The notes under the pieces: model-generated
Told to the model about the DNA's origin: nothing
What the model saw: the letters and a program-made list of their open reading frames with translations, nothing else
The model's database searches: none
Program-made: the position numbers and the translations under genes
Source of the DNA: Euperipatoides rowelli
Lineage: Eukaryota > Onychophora > Udeonychophora > Euonychophora > Peripatopsidae
NCBI GenBank assembly: GCA_003024985.2
Contig: PXIH01S0000027.1
Length of the DNA: 17,560 nt
Reading direction: 5' to 3' (one strand)
In this document: piece by piece, positions 1 through 8,375 of the stretch
How positions within the stretch are numbered: the stretch's first letter is position 1
Layout: the number at the start of each line of letters is the position of its first letter

Positions 1-147
1 TTTATTTACAATTCATCACACAATTTATGAATCAAAGCTATTATCTCGGAAACTTATTTCATCATTAAACAAAATATTTAGTAGCCTATTTTTAATTTTT
101 TTTTAAAATATTGATTGGCACGGGGGATGGGGGTGAGAGTGTAAAAA

Positions 148-228
148 TTAATAATCGATTAATTGCATAATCGCGATTATTTACATTTCGATTAATCGAT
201 TAGTAAATTATACTAATCGCCCAGCTCT
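148..228. mobile_element. hAT-like transposon terminus (one end only)
   Basis: The stretch is dense in ATCGAT/ATTAATCG words and ends in CGCCCAGCTCT. Read on the minus strand this is AGAGCTGGGCGATTAG, which resembles the CAGRGCTGGGCGAT termini of hAT-type non-autonomous elements. The last 20 bases also fold back on themselves (GATTAGTA at 199-206 with TACTAATC at 211-218). The partner end is not visible between 1 and 147, so the element either starts left of the window or is truncated. No target duplication can be tested. The family call is inference from the terminus alone. Confidence 0.45.
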
Positions 229-623
229 AATGAGTGGTGGGCGGTCATGTCCATCACGATAGTTTTAATTTTGTTTTGTACAAATTTTCCTTTTTAATAT
301 TAATGAGATTAAAATTAGTTACTGAATCTGAAAAATGTGGTTATTATTTACCAGCAGCATTTTCTTTCATTATAGAACCTTGAAAAGACCACAGTTAATT
401 GTTAGAATCGATAGGTGTATCAAGTCTTTTTTTTTTTTACACCATTGGTTGGTTTCAGGTGCAAAGGCACACTGGAGTTTGCCAGTTAGATTCTAGTATC
501 GTGTTTGGCAATGTATCATCCAATCGAAAATTATATAACCAGCATGGTGATAAACATTTGATATCAGTATCAGTAATTTATAATGTATTGATATGTATAC
601 CGCCCAGCCCTCTTTCATAATAA
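229..623. other. Unassigned AT-rich sequence
   Basis: No gene, RNA or complete mobile element is recognised here. A 73-codon open frame at 399-620 has no recognisable domain and spans a T-run, so I do not treat it as coding. Confidence 0.5.
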
Positions 624-1114
624 ACAGGGTGATTCAAAATTATTGTCGGGGTTTCCGTGGGCTATAATTTTACAACCGTAAATAACGAAATAAAACTGCT
701 TACAGAATATGAAAATATAACTCAAAAAGTTTTATATCGCCGCATTGATTTCTGGGCAATATGATGACCGACTACAAAATGGTGACTGTTCAAGAAAAAG
801 CCACTTGATTTCTTCCTTTCTTATGGACATTGTTTACATAAGCCCTGTGACCTTCCTCGATGAACTGAAACTCATGATTGTTGCAGCGATAGAAAGTTGT
901 GCACACAAATGCTGCAGAACATTTAGAGGGAAATTGAATATCACTTGGAAATCTTACTTGCGACGAAATGTACGCATGTTTTAGTTCTTTTGATTTTACA
1001 GATAAAAAAATCTTTCGAGTCCCACTTTCATATTCTGTAAACACTTTTATTTTGTTATTTATGGTTGGAAAAGTAAAGCCCACAGAAACCCTGACTAATT
1101 TTGAACCACCCTGT
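624..1114. mobile_element. 491-bp element with long terminal inverted repeats
   Basis: The left end begins ACAGGGTGATTCAAAATT and the right end, read on the minus strand, begins ACAGGGTGGTTCAAAATT. The similarity continues inward for about 95 bases on each side (624-718 against 1114-1020), through a shared TTTACAGAATATGAAA-type segment, with scattered mismatches and one or two indels. The centre, about 300 bp, is unique. A 97-codon minus-strand frame at 790-1083 runs into the right repeat. It matches no transposase that I recognise and lacks an obvious DDE motif, so I treat it as incidental. No target-site duplication is clear: the flanks read CATAATAA on the left and AGCCTATA on the right. 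This is best described as a non-autonomous inverted-repeat element of unknown superfamily. Confidence 0.75.
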
Positions 1115-2623
1115 AGCCTATATTAAAATTTGTGCATTGAAAAGTGAACAAAAGAAATCATGGCAGATATGATTTTTTCTTTCACATATACATTGAGAAC
1201 ATCTTCATGCTTTATATAAAGCCATCAGTATATAACCAATCCCCACTCATCATTCTAAATAATTTTTATATAGATGAACAATTTCATACAGATAAAATGA
1301 GGAGAAACACAACATATCAATTCAATAGTAGATTGATCATTTATATAAGTCGGGACAATTATTGTGCTTTTTGATTTAATCTCTCCTTGAGTAGCCTATT
1401 TCTCATATCGGGAATTTAACATCTATTTCTCATTATGACGCAGCCAATCAGTCATGGGAATTATGATTTTCTTTGAACTATAATTCTGAAAGTGAACGGT
1501 TAAAAATACCCGACAATGCATATTTTTTCATGGAAACACTAATCGTGCTATTTTGACGGCGGCTGTTAACCCTTTGGGCATTATCTAGGCACTGTTGTAG
1601 TTTTCAAAGTATGTAGAGACTGATAAATAGAAGTCAGAAATTCCCTATGCCAACAAGCTCTATTCAAACGCGATGCTTCGCATTTAATTTATTGACCAGA
1701 TTTAACCCAAGACTATACAAAATCAGATTGCAATACAAACTGATCAAGTCATTACATATCAGATTCTCATTCTAGGATAGTTTTTTTTCTCCTCATGGAA
1801 AATCACTTCAACACTAAGCTGAACGAAAAAAACTGAGTCAAGTCAATTCATTAGCAGATTGATCAGTACGGAAGACACGAAAATGATCATAATCTCCACT
1901 TAGTTGGGTTTTTTTCATGAACAGCACTCTATATTAGTTTTACAACTTCTGGTACTCTTCTTTCAATTCGAAGCTGTAGATGGTTCTTACACAAGAAAAA
2001 AATGTCCCCATGAAAAACTGCCAAATGAAAGATTAAAAAATAGTCTATCATGAGGTCTACTTCATATCTTGGATGTTCACTCTAACTTTAACATGGGGAT
2101 TGAACTTTTTTTTATAAAAATAGCCATCTTCGCGCTTTTGAATGACATCATTTAACCTCCTATAGAAACCATATTTTGTGGTGTAGGGAATTAAAATTGA
2201 AAATACAATTTATTAAATGATTTTTTTTTTTATTGGATTACCGTAATTAATTATTAGCTTTTAGGGCTCTAATCGATTTGGCCAAAATTGTTAGGAGTGT
2301 ATTTAGGTCGTAAGAAGTACAGTATATATTGTGTGTGTGAACATTCAAAATTTGTGTGTGAAGTGTTTATATATTTATTACTTTTTATTTTTAACCACAA
2401 ATATTTGCAGGTTTGAGGAGTGCATGAAAGGAGGGAGCTTGATAGAATTTTTAAGTCCAAAATACTAAAAGCAATTAATAAGAGGTCTTTTGAACTACAA
2501 ATGTTTTAGCACATTTAATAAGCATTTATGATAATATTGTGTGTGGATTTTATACTCCAAACGGCTGAACAAAATTAGTAGGAAATCTTTAGGCTTTATG
2601 GGTTATAAACTATATATTTGGAT
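1115..2623. other. Gene-free AT-rich stretch
   Basis: No exon, transposon protein or long repeat is recognised. Open frames here are short and low in complexity. A CCAAT box beside a CRE-like word occurs near 1437-1452 (see findings). Confidence 0.5.
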
Positions 2624-2635
2624 GGGGGGGGGGGG
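2624..2635 (+). repeat. G12 homopolymer
   Basis: Twelve consecutive G residues lie in an otherwise AT-rich setting. Runs of this kind are prone to length errors in sequencing. Confidence 0.9.
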
Positions 2636-2792
2636 AGTATAAGAGTACATGGGAAAGTATTTCCTTCCACTGCAATGTTTTACGACTTCCACTAATAAAT
2701 AAAATTAATAAATAAAATTCAATATAATAATGGCTAAATGAATAAAAATATTAGTCCCACTAATTTAACAATAGTAGCAGCAACAGTACAGA

Positions 2793-2856
2793 AACAACAA
2801 CATAATAATAATAATAATAGCAACAATAATAACAATAATAATAATATAATATTATT
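2793..2856 (+). repeat. Imperfect (AAT/AAC)n microsatellite
   Basis: The sequence is a run of AAT units interrupted by CAA/AAC units, ending in the palindromic TAATATAATATTATT. The minus-strand open frame across it (2760-2990) is rich in tyrosine, cysteine and valine only because of the repeat, and is not coding. Confidence 0.9.
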
Positions 2857-3534
2857 GTATAAAATTTAATCACAGACACAGCATTGTATATATTTATATT
2901 TTGTAGGAAGAGGAAAAATAGAATAATAGCAAGTGCTAAGTTTCCTAATATCCTGTCAGGATAATTAAATATGAGGAAAAATACCATCAATATTTAAAAT
3001 AAATTGAATTATTATTTTACTGGAAAAAAAAAAGAAATATTTATGAAGGGAGAAGTATATTGGCACTGATCTAATGAAAAGATGACAGTTATTCATAATA
3101 TGGAAATAGTAGGTTGATGATGGTATAATATTGCTCAGAAGTGAAGAGGCAATAGGAAAAATAGCCGACAAATATTGTAAAACATTAAAAAACTTAAAAA
3201 AAAAAAACCTCATAACAATGATGGGAATGGTTAGGCCAGTATTATATTGAATTGAGGGGAGAAATGTTCGATGAAATTTAGTGTCCAACCTTAGAGTGAT
3301 AAATTTAAATCACCATTAAAAATTTATTCTAATTCAGTCAAAAAAGGAAGCATAGAATATATTTTTCCTTTAGATTATGATTGATTATTGGTTTGCAAAT
3401 ATTAAGAGAATTAGCCTATATAATGTTATTGAAAAGTCTGCCAGGGAGGTCACTGCACAGATAAACACATTTTTGGGTAGGATATAGATGAAAAAAAACG
3501 AGGAGCTTAATAGGAATTCAAGGTTCAGGTAGGG
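2857..3534. other. Gene-free AT-rich stretch
   Basis: Two overlapping open frames on the minus strand (2965-3288 and 3385-3687) are phenylalanine- and isoleucine-rich, have no recognised domain, and cross A-runs. I see nothing else here. Confidence 0.5.
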
Positions 3535-3716
3535 TGGAATCAAACTGCATCGGTCAGAAATAGTGCTGGCCTTTGTGAAGGTAACCAACTCATGGTATAA
3601 TGGGCTATACTGTACACCAACAATGTTATGGACAACACATGGCTCACACTTATCTGCACAAAGCCAGTACAGGACATCACTTGACATGACAACACAACTT
3701 AAAACTAGCCACTTAA
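3535..3716 (+). repeat. Dispersed repeat, copy A
   Basis: This is homologous to copy B at 11297-11480 on the same strand, about 7.8 kb away. The shared blocks are CATCGGTCAGAAATA/TATCGGTCAGAAATA, GGTAACCAA, GGGCTATAC, CTATGGAC-like and GTACAGGACATCAC, in the same order and spacing. No tRNA-like A and B boxes, poly-A tail or target duplication are evident, so I cannot assign it to a SINE class. Several CG dinucleotides in copy B are TG or CA here, so this copy appears the more decayed. The minus-strand open frame 3385-3687 lies mostly over it and is not conserved in copy B. Confidence 0.8.
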
Positions 3717-4672
3717 GTTAAGTACGGTACTGTTCTATTTTCTTGATTTTTCTTTCTTGTCTTCCTAGTTTTCTGTTGGTCGTCTTCATTTACATTATGT
3801 TGCCGATGACTCTCCTCCCTTCTTAAGTTTAATTCTTTTCTCGCCAGGTGATTTGTCCCACTTTGACCTTGTTCAACTATTGTAATTTTATTTATCCTTA
3901 AATTGAGTTTTATTTCTGTGGCTTTAAATTCACTCATTTCTGATCTTTTATTTTCCCTTTCCGGATGGGTATCTGCATCTCTTTGTTTGCGGTTGCGCTG
4001 ACTAAATAAACTTCCCTGTTTAAAAATATTCTGGATCCCCCCCCCCCCCCCCTCCTTGTTTGCCCTTAGCTGTTTCTCTCCAACCTTTTGGTGGAAATAG
4101 AACTGCCTTCATGTCTCCCTTTGAGCTGTCAATCCAGGTGTCTTTAAACCTCCATGTATGGATTGGTGCTGTGAAACTTAATGCTGATCATTTCATGCTC
4201 CATTTTCCCTTTGGTTGCTGTGTGCCATTATATTATATTGTGTACAATACCATCATTATTTTAATCTTTTAGTATATTTTAGTATCACCCATGTTCTCTT
4301 TTGCTATCATATTGCATCCTATCATTTGCCACCTTGCCCTTCTTGTTTTGCTGTTTCCCCAGTCTTAAAAACCCTTAGATTTCAGATCCAGTGACAACAA
4401 ATCCCTTGGCTCGATGTAGCCCAATATCATTGACTTTAAAGATGTCCTAGTTTGTTAGATATTCTTCAATCCATTACCTTTAGATGCTGTTGTAGTGCTT
4501 CTCTCCCCTTTGACCTTTCCCTAACATATGTGATATTGATTTTGTGTCTCCCATTGCCCTGGTTATTATTTTTACACTTCATTCAAAGACTATTTTGATT
4601 GTTGCACTAAATTTGTTGGAAATCAGTCCCTTCCCTCCGTCACATCTTTTGTTTGGTCTTCCCCTCTTCATA
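3717..4672. other. Gene-free stretch, pyrimidine-rich to the right
   Basis: No gene is recognised. A C16 run lies at 4037-4052. From about 4060 to 4670 the plus strand is rich in C and T. Read on the minus strand, about 4660-4630 gives a weak RGRPNKR-like peptide reminiscent of the C-terminal tail of some LINE proteins, but the match is too short to call. Confidence 0.4.
4037..4052 (+). repeat. C16 homopolymer
   Basis: Sixteen consecutive C residues are present. Length is likely variable or uncertain. Confidence 0.9.
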
Positions 4673-4680
4673 GGCTATGG

Positions 4681-5042
4681 CAGGGGTCTGCAACCTGAGG
4701 CTTCGGAGCCACATGTGGCTCTTTCAGAAAATTTTGGGGCTCGTTGAAAATTGGCAGAAGGTTTTTATTTTAATGTATAAATTTTAAAAAATGAACAAGA
4801 TTAATCAAAATGTTTATTTTTGTATGAAAGTCTTTTTTTGATTCAGCTCAGAATGCCTGCCTCATGCCTGTACTGTACATGTTCTGTATTGTTGTTTGGT
4901 GTAAGTTGCCCAGCACAGCTCACCTGAGCCGTTTCCCGAGTTACTTGATATCATTTCAGTTCTGTGGCTCTTCCAGGTTTCTGTTTTTTAATTTTTTTTT
5001 TGCAGATTTGGTTCTTTGTCACCGAAAGGTTGCTGACCCCTG
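4681..5042. mobile_element. 362-bp non-autonomous hAT element
   Basis: The left end reads CAGGGGTCTGCAACCT. The right end, on the minus strand, reads CAGGGGTCAGCAACCT: a 16-bp terminal inverted repeat with one mismatch. CAGGGGT...GCAACC is a well-known end type of hAT elements of the Ac/Charlie kind. The element is flanked by a perfect 8-bp target duplication, GGCTATGG, at 4673-4680 and 5043-5050, which is the length hAT transposases make. The interior is AT-rich with T-runs and has no hAT transposase (DDE or BED-finger) coding, so it must have been moved in trans. Overlapping short open frames at 4864-5152 cross the right boundary and are not genes. The intact duplication and near-identical ends suggest a fairly recent insertion. 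Confidence 0.93.
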
Positions 5043-6275
5043 GGCTATGGCATTCCTTGGTGCCCTCTCCCGTCAAATTCTTTCTCTTAGCAAGGGAAAG
5101 GAAGGGTGAGATATTAAAAAATAGTAAAGGAGTTTATGAATTGGTTGAATAAAGTGCTAATACAAAATTTGGAAGTAAGAAAGATAGATGTTAGTAGAAA
5201 TAAAAAGAATTGATGGGATATGAATATTAACGTTCTAGTCAGGGAAATAAAAAAAGCTAATAGGGTTTTTAAACAGAGAATTAGAAATGGAACCATTGAG
5301 GACATAACCATGTAAAATTAGGAAGATTGAACAAAAGACAGATAAAAATAGGGGAATAAAGCCTATAAAGGAATGATGAAGAAAATAAGAAAGGGTGGTA
5401 GAGAAGGTTGCAAAAAGTTTGGAAATATGTTAAAGAGGGGCAGAGAAATAAAAAATATATAGAAAGTAATATGGAAAAAAATAAATAAATTTGCTAAAAA
5501 ATATGCAGGAAAAAAATGAGGGTAGAGAGCTGAGGCTATTGGAAAGGAACATGGTTTAAAAATAGAAAAGGAATATGTAAAATGAAGGTTGGGTAGTTGA
5601 GAGGATTAAACAGAGTAGCAATTGCATTGATAAAGAAGGTGTTGGAGGATGTTGGTAAAGAAGCTTTAAGGAAAAGTTTTGAAATGAATGTTAGGGAAAT
5701 TCCAAATGAATGGATGGAGACACGAGACAAGGGTGATAATGATTTTTCAGGGCAGGGTAAAGCTAAGATCAATTTGTATTAATATAATGGAGTGGATAGG
5801 TTAATTGGGTGAAGAATATAATTGGTGAGTAGCAGCATGGTTTTAGAAAAGATAGAAATATCTAGGAGATTGTATTAATTGAAATATAATGAATAAACAA
5901 AGAAGTATTAATGGAATGGCGATAGGTTTTTGGATATAAAACAAGCATATGATAATGTGGATGAGACTTTTATGGGACATTTGAAGGGATCTGGGATGAA
6001 TGAGGACAAGATTCATATTTTTAGAGAATTTATGAAAGGAATAGATGTATACTACAAAGGTGAGAGACTTATTCGGATATATTTGAATATGGTAAAGGAT
6101 TATAAGACAAGGATGTCTTATAGTAGCTGTTTTGTTTATTTATATTGATAGGTTGGATAGGAGATTAATGGATACAAGGAAAGGAATGCTTCTTAAGGGT
6201 GAGAAAAAAAGACTAAAAGGACTATATTCTCAGATGACATGTAGTATTATTTGCCGAAAATAAGGATATGCAATT

Positions 6276-6380
6276 ATCCATATTGAATTCCAAACCCAGT
6301 TCATTTCCCATTGTTCACAAGTATTTAGTAGCAATTATTACTACTAAATACTTGTGAACAGTGGGAAATTCAATGTGGAT
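6276..6380. repeat. Fold-back inverted duplication inside the LINE
   Basis: The arms are 6304-6331 and 6341-6368 (28 bp, one mismatch), with a 9-base loop. After a 14-base interruption on the left only (6290-6303), a further 14-bp block matches with one mismatch (6276-6289 against 6367-6380). The right arm reads as the expected reverse transcriptase sequence (LLNTCEQW...NVDKSK), so the left arm is probably the derived, inverted copy. Confidence 0.9.
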
Positions 6381-6969
6381 AAATCTAAAATATTATGGGT
6401 GAATCATAGGGAAAATAATAAGTGGATATTGAATAAAAAGGAAATGGCTGAGGTTAATCAAAATGAAGATGTTATGTGAATGATTGGGGGGAAAAGATGC
6501 ATTTAAAAATAAGGAGAAATAAAGGGATAATAAAAAGAGTGTCATGCATGAGTTATAGTACTGTCAATATGAAGTTGTAAGAATATTGTGGAAAACAGTA
6601 ACAGTACCGGGTGCTATGTCTGGAAATGATGCACTAGTGATATCAGACAAATTAAGGAATGAACTGGAAAGGATGCATAGGGAAATGGAAAGATATGCTT
6701 CAGGTGGTCATATTTTACTGCTGTAGAGGTTATTCAGGGAGAAATGGAATGGAGTCTATTTGAGAATAGAAAAGTGAAAGAGATTTGCAAGAAAGCAGTT
6801 AATGAATGGAAATAGAATAGCCTATATAAATGGGTCTTTAGAGATAGTATGATGAGCGTAAGAAGATCAAAATGGTGGGAGAGAGTGATTCAGTTGGCGA
6901 AGAGTGAACAAGGATAGGATGTTTTATGTTTATAGGGAGGGAGATAAATGATGGGGGTGGTACAGGAAA

Positions 6970-7030
6970 TTGATGACAAATTATGGGCCAAACAAATTGA
7001 TAACTTGTTTGGCCCATAATTTGTAATCAA
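6970..7030. repeat. Fold-back inverted repeat inside the LINE
   Basis: The arms at 6976-6995 and 7005-7024 are perfectly complementary over 20 bp around a 9-base loop. The outer 6 bases (6970-6975 and 7025-7030) match at five positions. The core, TTATGGGCCAAACAA, occurs in both orientations. Confidence 0.93.
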
Positions 7031-7420
7031 GGGTAATAAATAAAGAGTTTATTCGGATGGACCTGGCAACTTGTATGGAAATAGTAGAGGGAGTTAATTA
7101 CTATTTCAAGCTAGATCAGAAAGTCAAAGTCTGAAAACGAAGGGTGAGAATGAAAAATTTTGGGAATGACAGGGATTCGGATTTGTGGAAAGGTTGAGAA
7201 AAGCTTAGAACACATTGTAATGGGCTTGAGCAGAAAAGAGTTAAGATTGTAGAGAGGGAAGAGCAGAATGGAGAGATTTGATGAAGAGAAGATAATGATA
7301 AATAGGTTGGGTTTTAAAGGAATGGGAGGTTGGATTGATTGGGTGAATAATTTATGGGCAGAATGGGAAAGAAAAGTAGGGAATGTTTAGGAGAGAAAGG
7401 AGGGAGTTTTTTTTTTTGGT

Positions 7421-7810
7421 AGGCTAACATTATGGTGAATGACTCAGGACATAAGAAGCCAATGGTAATCGGAATCATAAATTATTTGTTGATGGAATGG
7501 GAAAAGAAAGTTAGAGAGAACGATATATAAAGGAAAATTATTAATTATCACTGAACATCTAAATTGACTAACATTCATTAACAATAATATTGACTCCGAA
7601 TATAAAGTCAGTCATAGTCAAAATCTATGATGATCTGACAATTTTATCAAGAGAATGTTACATGAAAATCTCGTCAATTCTACTGTAAATGTACCATTAA
7701 TAGGAAATGAATGGTAAGAGAAACTTTGAATGAAAATTGGTTTGTTTTAAACTTTAAATCCTTTTTTTTTTTTTAAGAAATAATGTTTAGGCATAGACTA
7801 GTTTGTTTTA
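7421..7810. other. LINE trailer and unassigned sequence
   Basis: A T-run sits at 7408-7420. A second GGAATGGGAAAAGAAAG segment near 7494-7510 resembles the LINE tail around 7361-7377, so LINE-derived sequence may continue to about 7530. The rest is AT-rich with nothing recognised. Confidence 0.4.
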
Positions 7811-8375
7811 GGCCCCATTCACATGGACACTTTCTCCGCGGCTCAACCATGGATAGTGCCAGTCGTATGGACATTTTCTTCTGTGGCTTAACCGTGGATG
7901 AGCCACCCTTCTTGATACTGGCTGAGCCGCTATGGAGCCTTATTCAATGGCCATGTGAACACGATCCTGGCTCATCCGTGGTTGAGCCGTGTTATTACAA
8001 CATTTGTAGCGCTATTTTACCTCTTCTGAGATATTTAATTCTCATGAGATGTTTGGTGCGATGACGATGTTTTTTTCTTTAATAGAAATTTTTGGAAATG
8101 AAAAAACACAAACAGATTTAAAAAATTCTAAAAGAACCAAGGCTATTTATAATACTATAGCCCAAGAAATGAAAGAAATAGGCTACAATCGTACATCTGA
8201 TTTTATTTCCGGTTCCTGTTATTTACAAATTTATTATCCGCGGCTGAGCCGTGATTGTGTTTGCATGGCCAACCTGGCTGAGCCGTGGATAACATTAACA
8301 CCTAACCCAAATCCTTATCCACGGTCGAGATGCGGTTAAACCGCGGATAAAATTACTGTCCATGCAAATGGGGCC
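7811..8375. mobile_element. 565-bp TA-flanked inverted-repeat element (MITE-like) with subterminal repeats
   Basis: The left end is GGCCCCATTCACATGGACA and the right end, on the minus strand, is GGCCCCATTTGCATGGACA: 19 bp with two mismatches. Both are preceded by TTTTA, so the element is flanked by TA on each side. Inside both ends lie repeated, alternately oriented copies of a GGCTNAGCCGTGGAT-like unit, at about 7836-7854, 7883-7905, 7918-7936, 7967-7990, 8238-8253, 8274-8293 and 8316-8350. Subterminal motif clusters of this kind are typical transposase-binding sites. The GC-rich arms surround an AT-rich centre (about 7991-8235) that holds a DNA-binding-domain fragment. The TA flank and Myb-like content are compatible with a PIF/Harbinger-type relative, but a clean 3-bp TWA duplication is not present, so the superfamily is uncertain. 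Confidence 0.85.
8049..8201 (+). pseudogene. Trihelix/Myb-SANT-like DNA-binding domain fragment
   Basis: A 51-residue stretch of an open frame (which continues to 8339) carries the first two helices of a Myb/SANT-like (Myb_DNA-bind_4 or MSANT type) domain. It shows a hydrophobic LIEIF helix at residues 11-15, the basic linker KNSKRTK at 25-31, and YNTIAQEMKEIGYNRTSD at 34-51, matching the family pattern W..IA.EM...GY..T. The family then expects QC..KW...K for the third helix. Here the frame runs into repeat-derived sequence instead, so the domain is truncated. It lies wholly inside the 565-bp inverted-repeat element. It may be a relic of that element's own Myb-like accessory protein or a captured host exon. 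It is unlikely to be functional. The domain call is from pattern recognition only. Confidence 0.65.

Larger units (their letters stand above)
5110..7420 (+). pseudogene. Decayed LINE (non-LTR retrotransposon) ORF2-like remnant
   Basis: Conceptual translation in shifting frames recovers a colinear non-LTR reverse transcriptase. In order: a WD...KKANRVFKQ linker (about 5213-5280); IPNEWME (about 5698-5718); an HGFRKDRN motif (about 5839-5862); palm motif A, LDIKQAYDNVD (from 5930); an RQGC motif (6105-6116); the catalytic YxDD box as FSDD (6227-6238); and an NVDKSKI thumb motif (6372-6392). Further on is a C-terminal region with WKTVTVPG and an FTAVEVIQGEMEWSLFE-type motif (about 6590-6770), then a zinc-knuckle remnant, ICGKVEKSLEHIVMG (7181-7225). 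Many stops and frameshifts break it, so it is dead. No endonuclease domain, 3' poly-A tail or target duplication is visible, so it looks 5'-truncated. The motif set resembles the Jockey/I/CR1-like group, but the clade is uncertain. Open frames at 5597-5782 and 5930-6148 are fragments of it. Confidence 0.88.

Noticed and set aside
790-1083. A 97-codon minus-strand frame as a gene.
   Set aside because: It runs into the right inverted repeat of the 491-bp element and matches no transposase or other family I recognise.
2760-2990. A tyrosine- and valine-rich minus-strand frame.
   Set aside because: Its composition comes from the AAT/AAC microsatellite.
4500-4670. A minus-strand RGRPNKR-like peptide as a second LINE tail.
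   Set aside because: Only about seven residues fit, with no supporting motifs upstream on that strand.
4864-5152. Short overlapping plus-strand frames as small genes.
   Set aside because: They cross the right boundary and target duplication of the hAT element, so they are accidental.
7783-8064. A 93-codon plus-strand frame as a gene.
   Set aside because: It starts outside the 565-bp element, reads straight through the GC-rich subterminal repeats, and has no recognisable domain.
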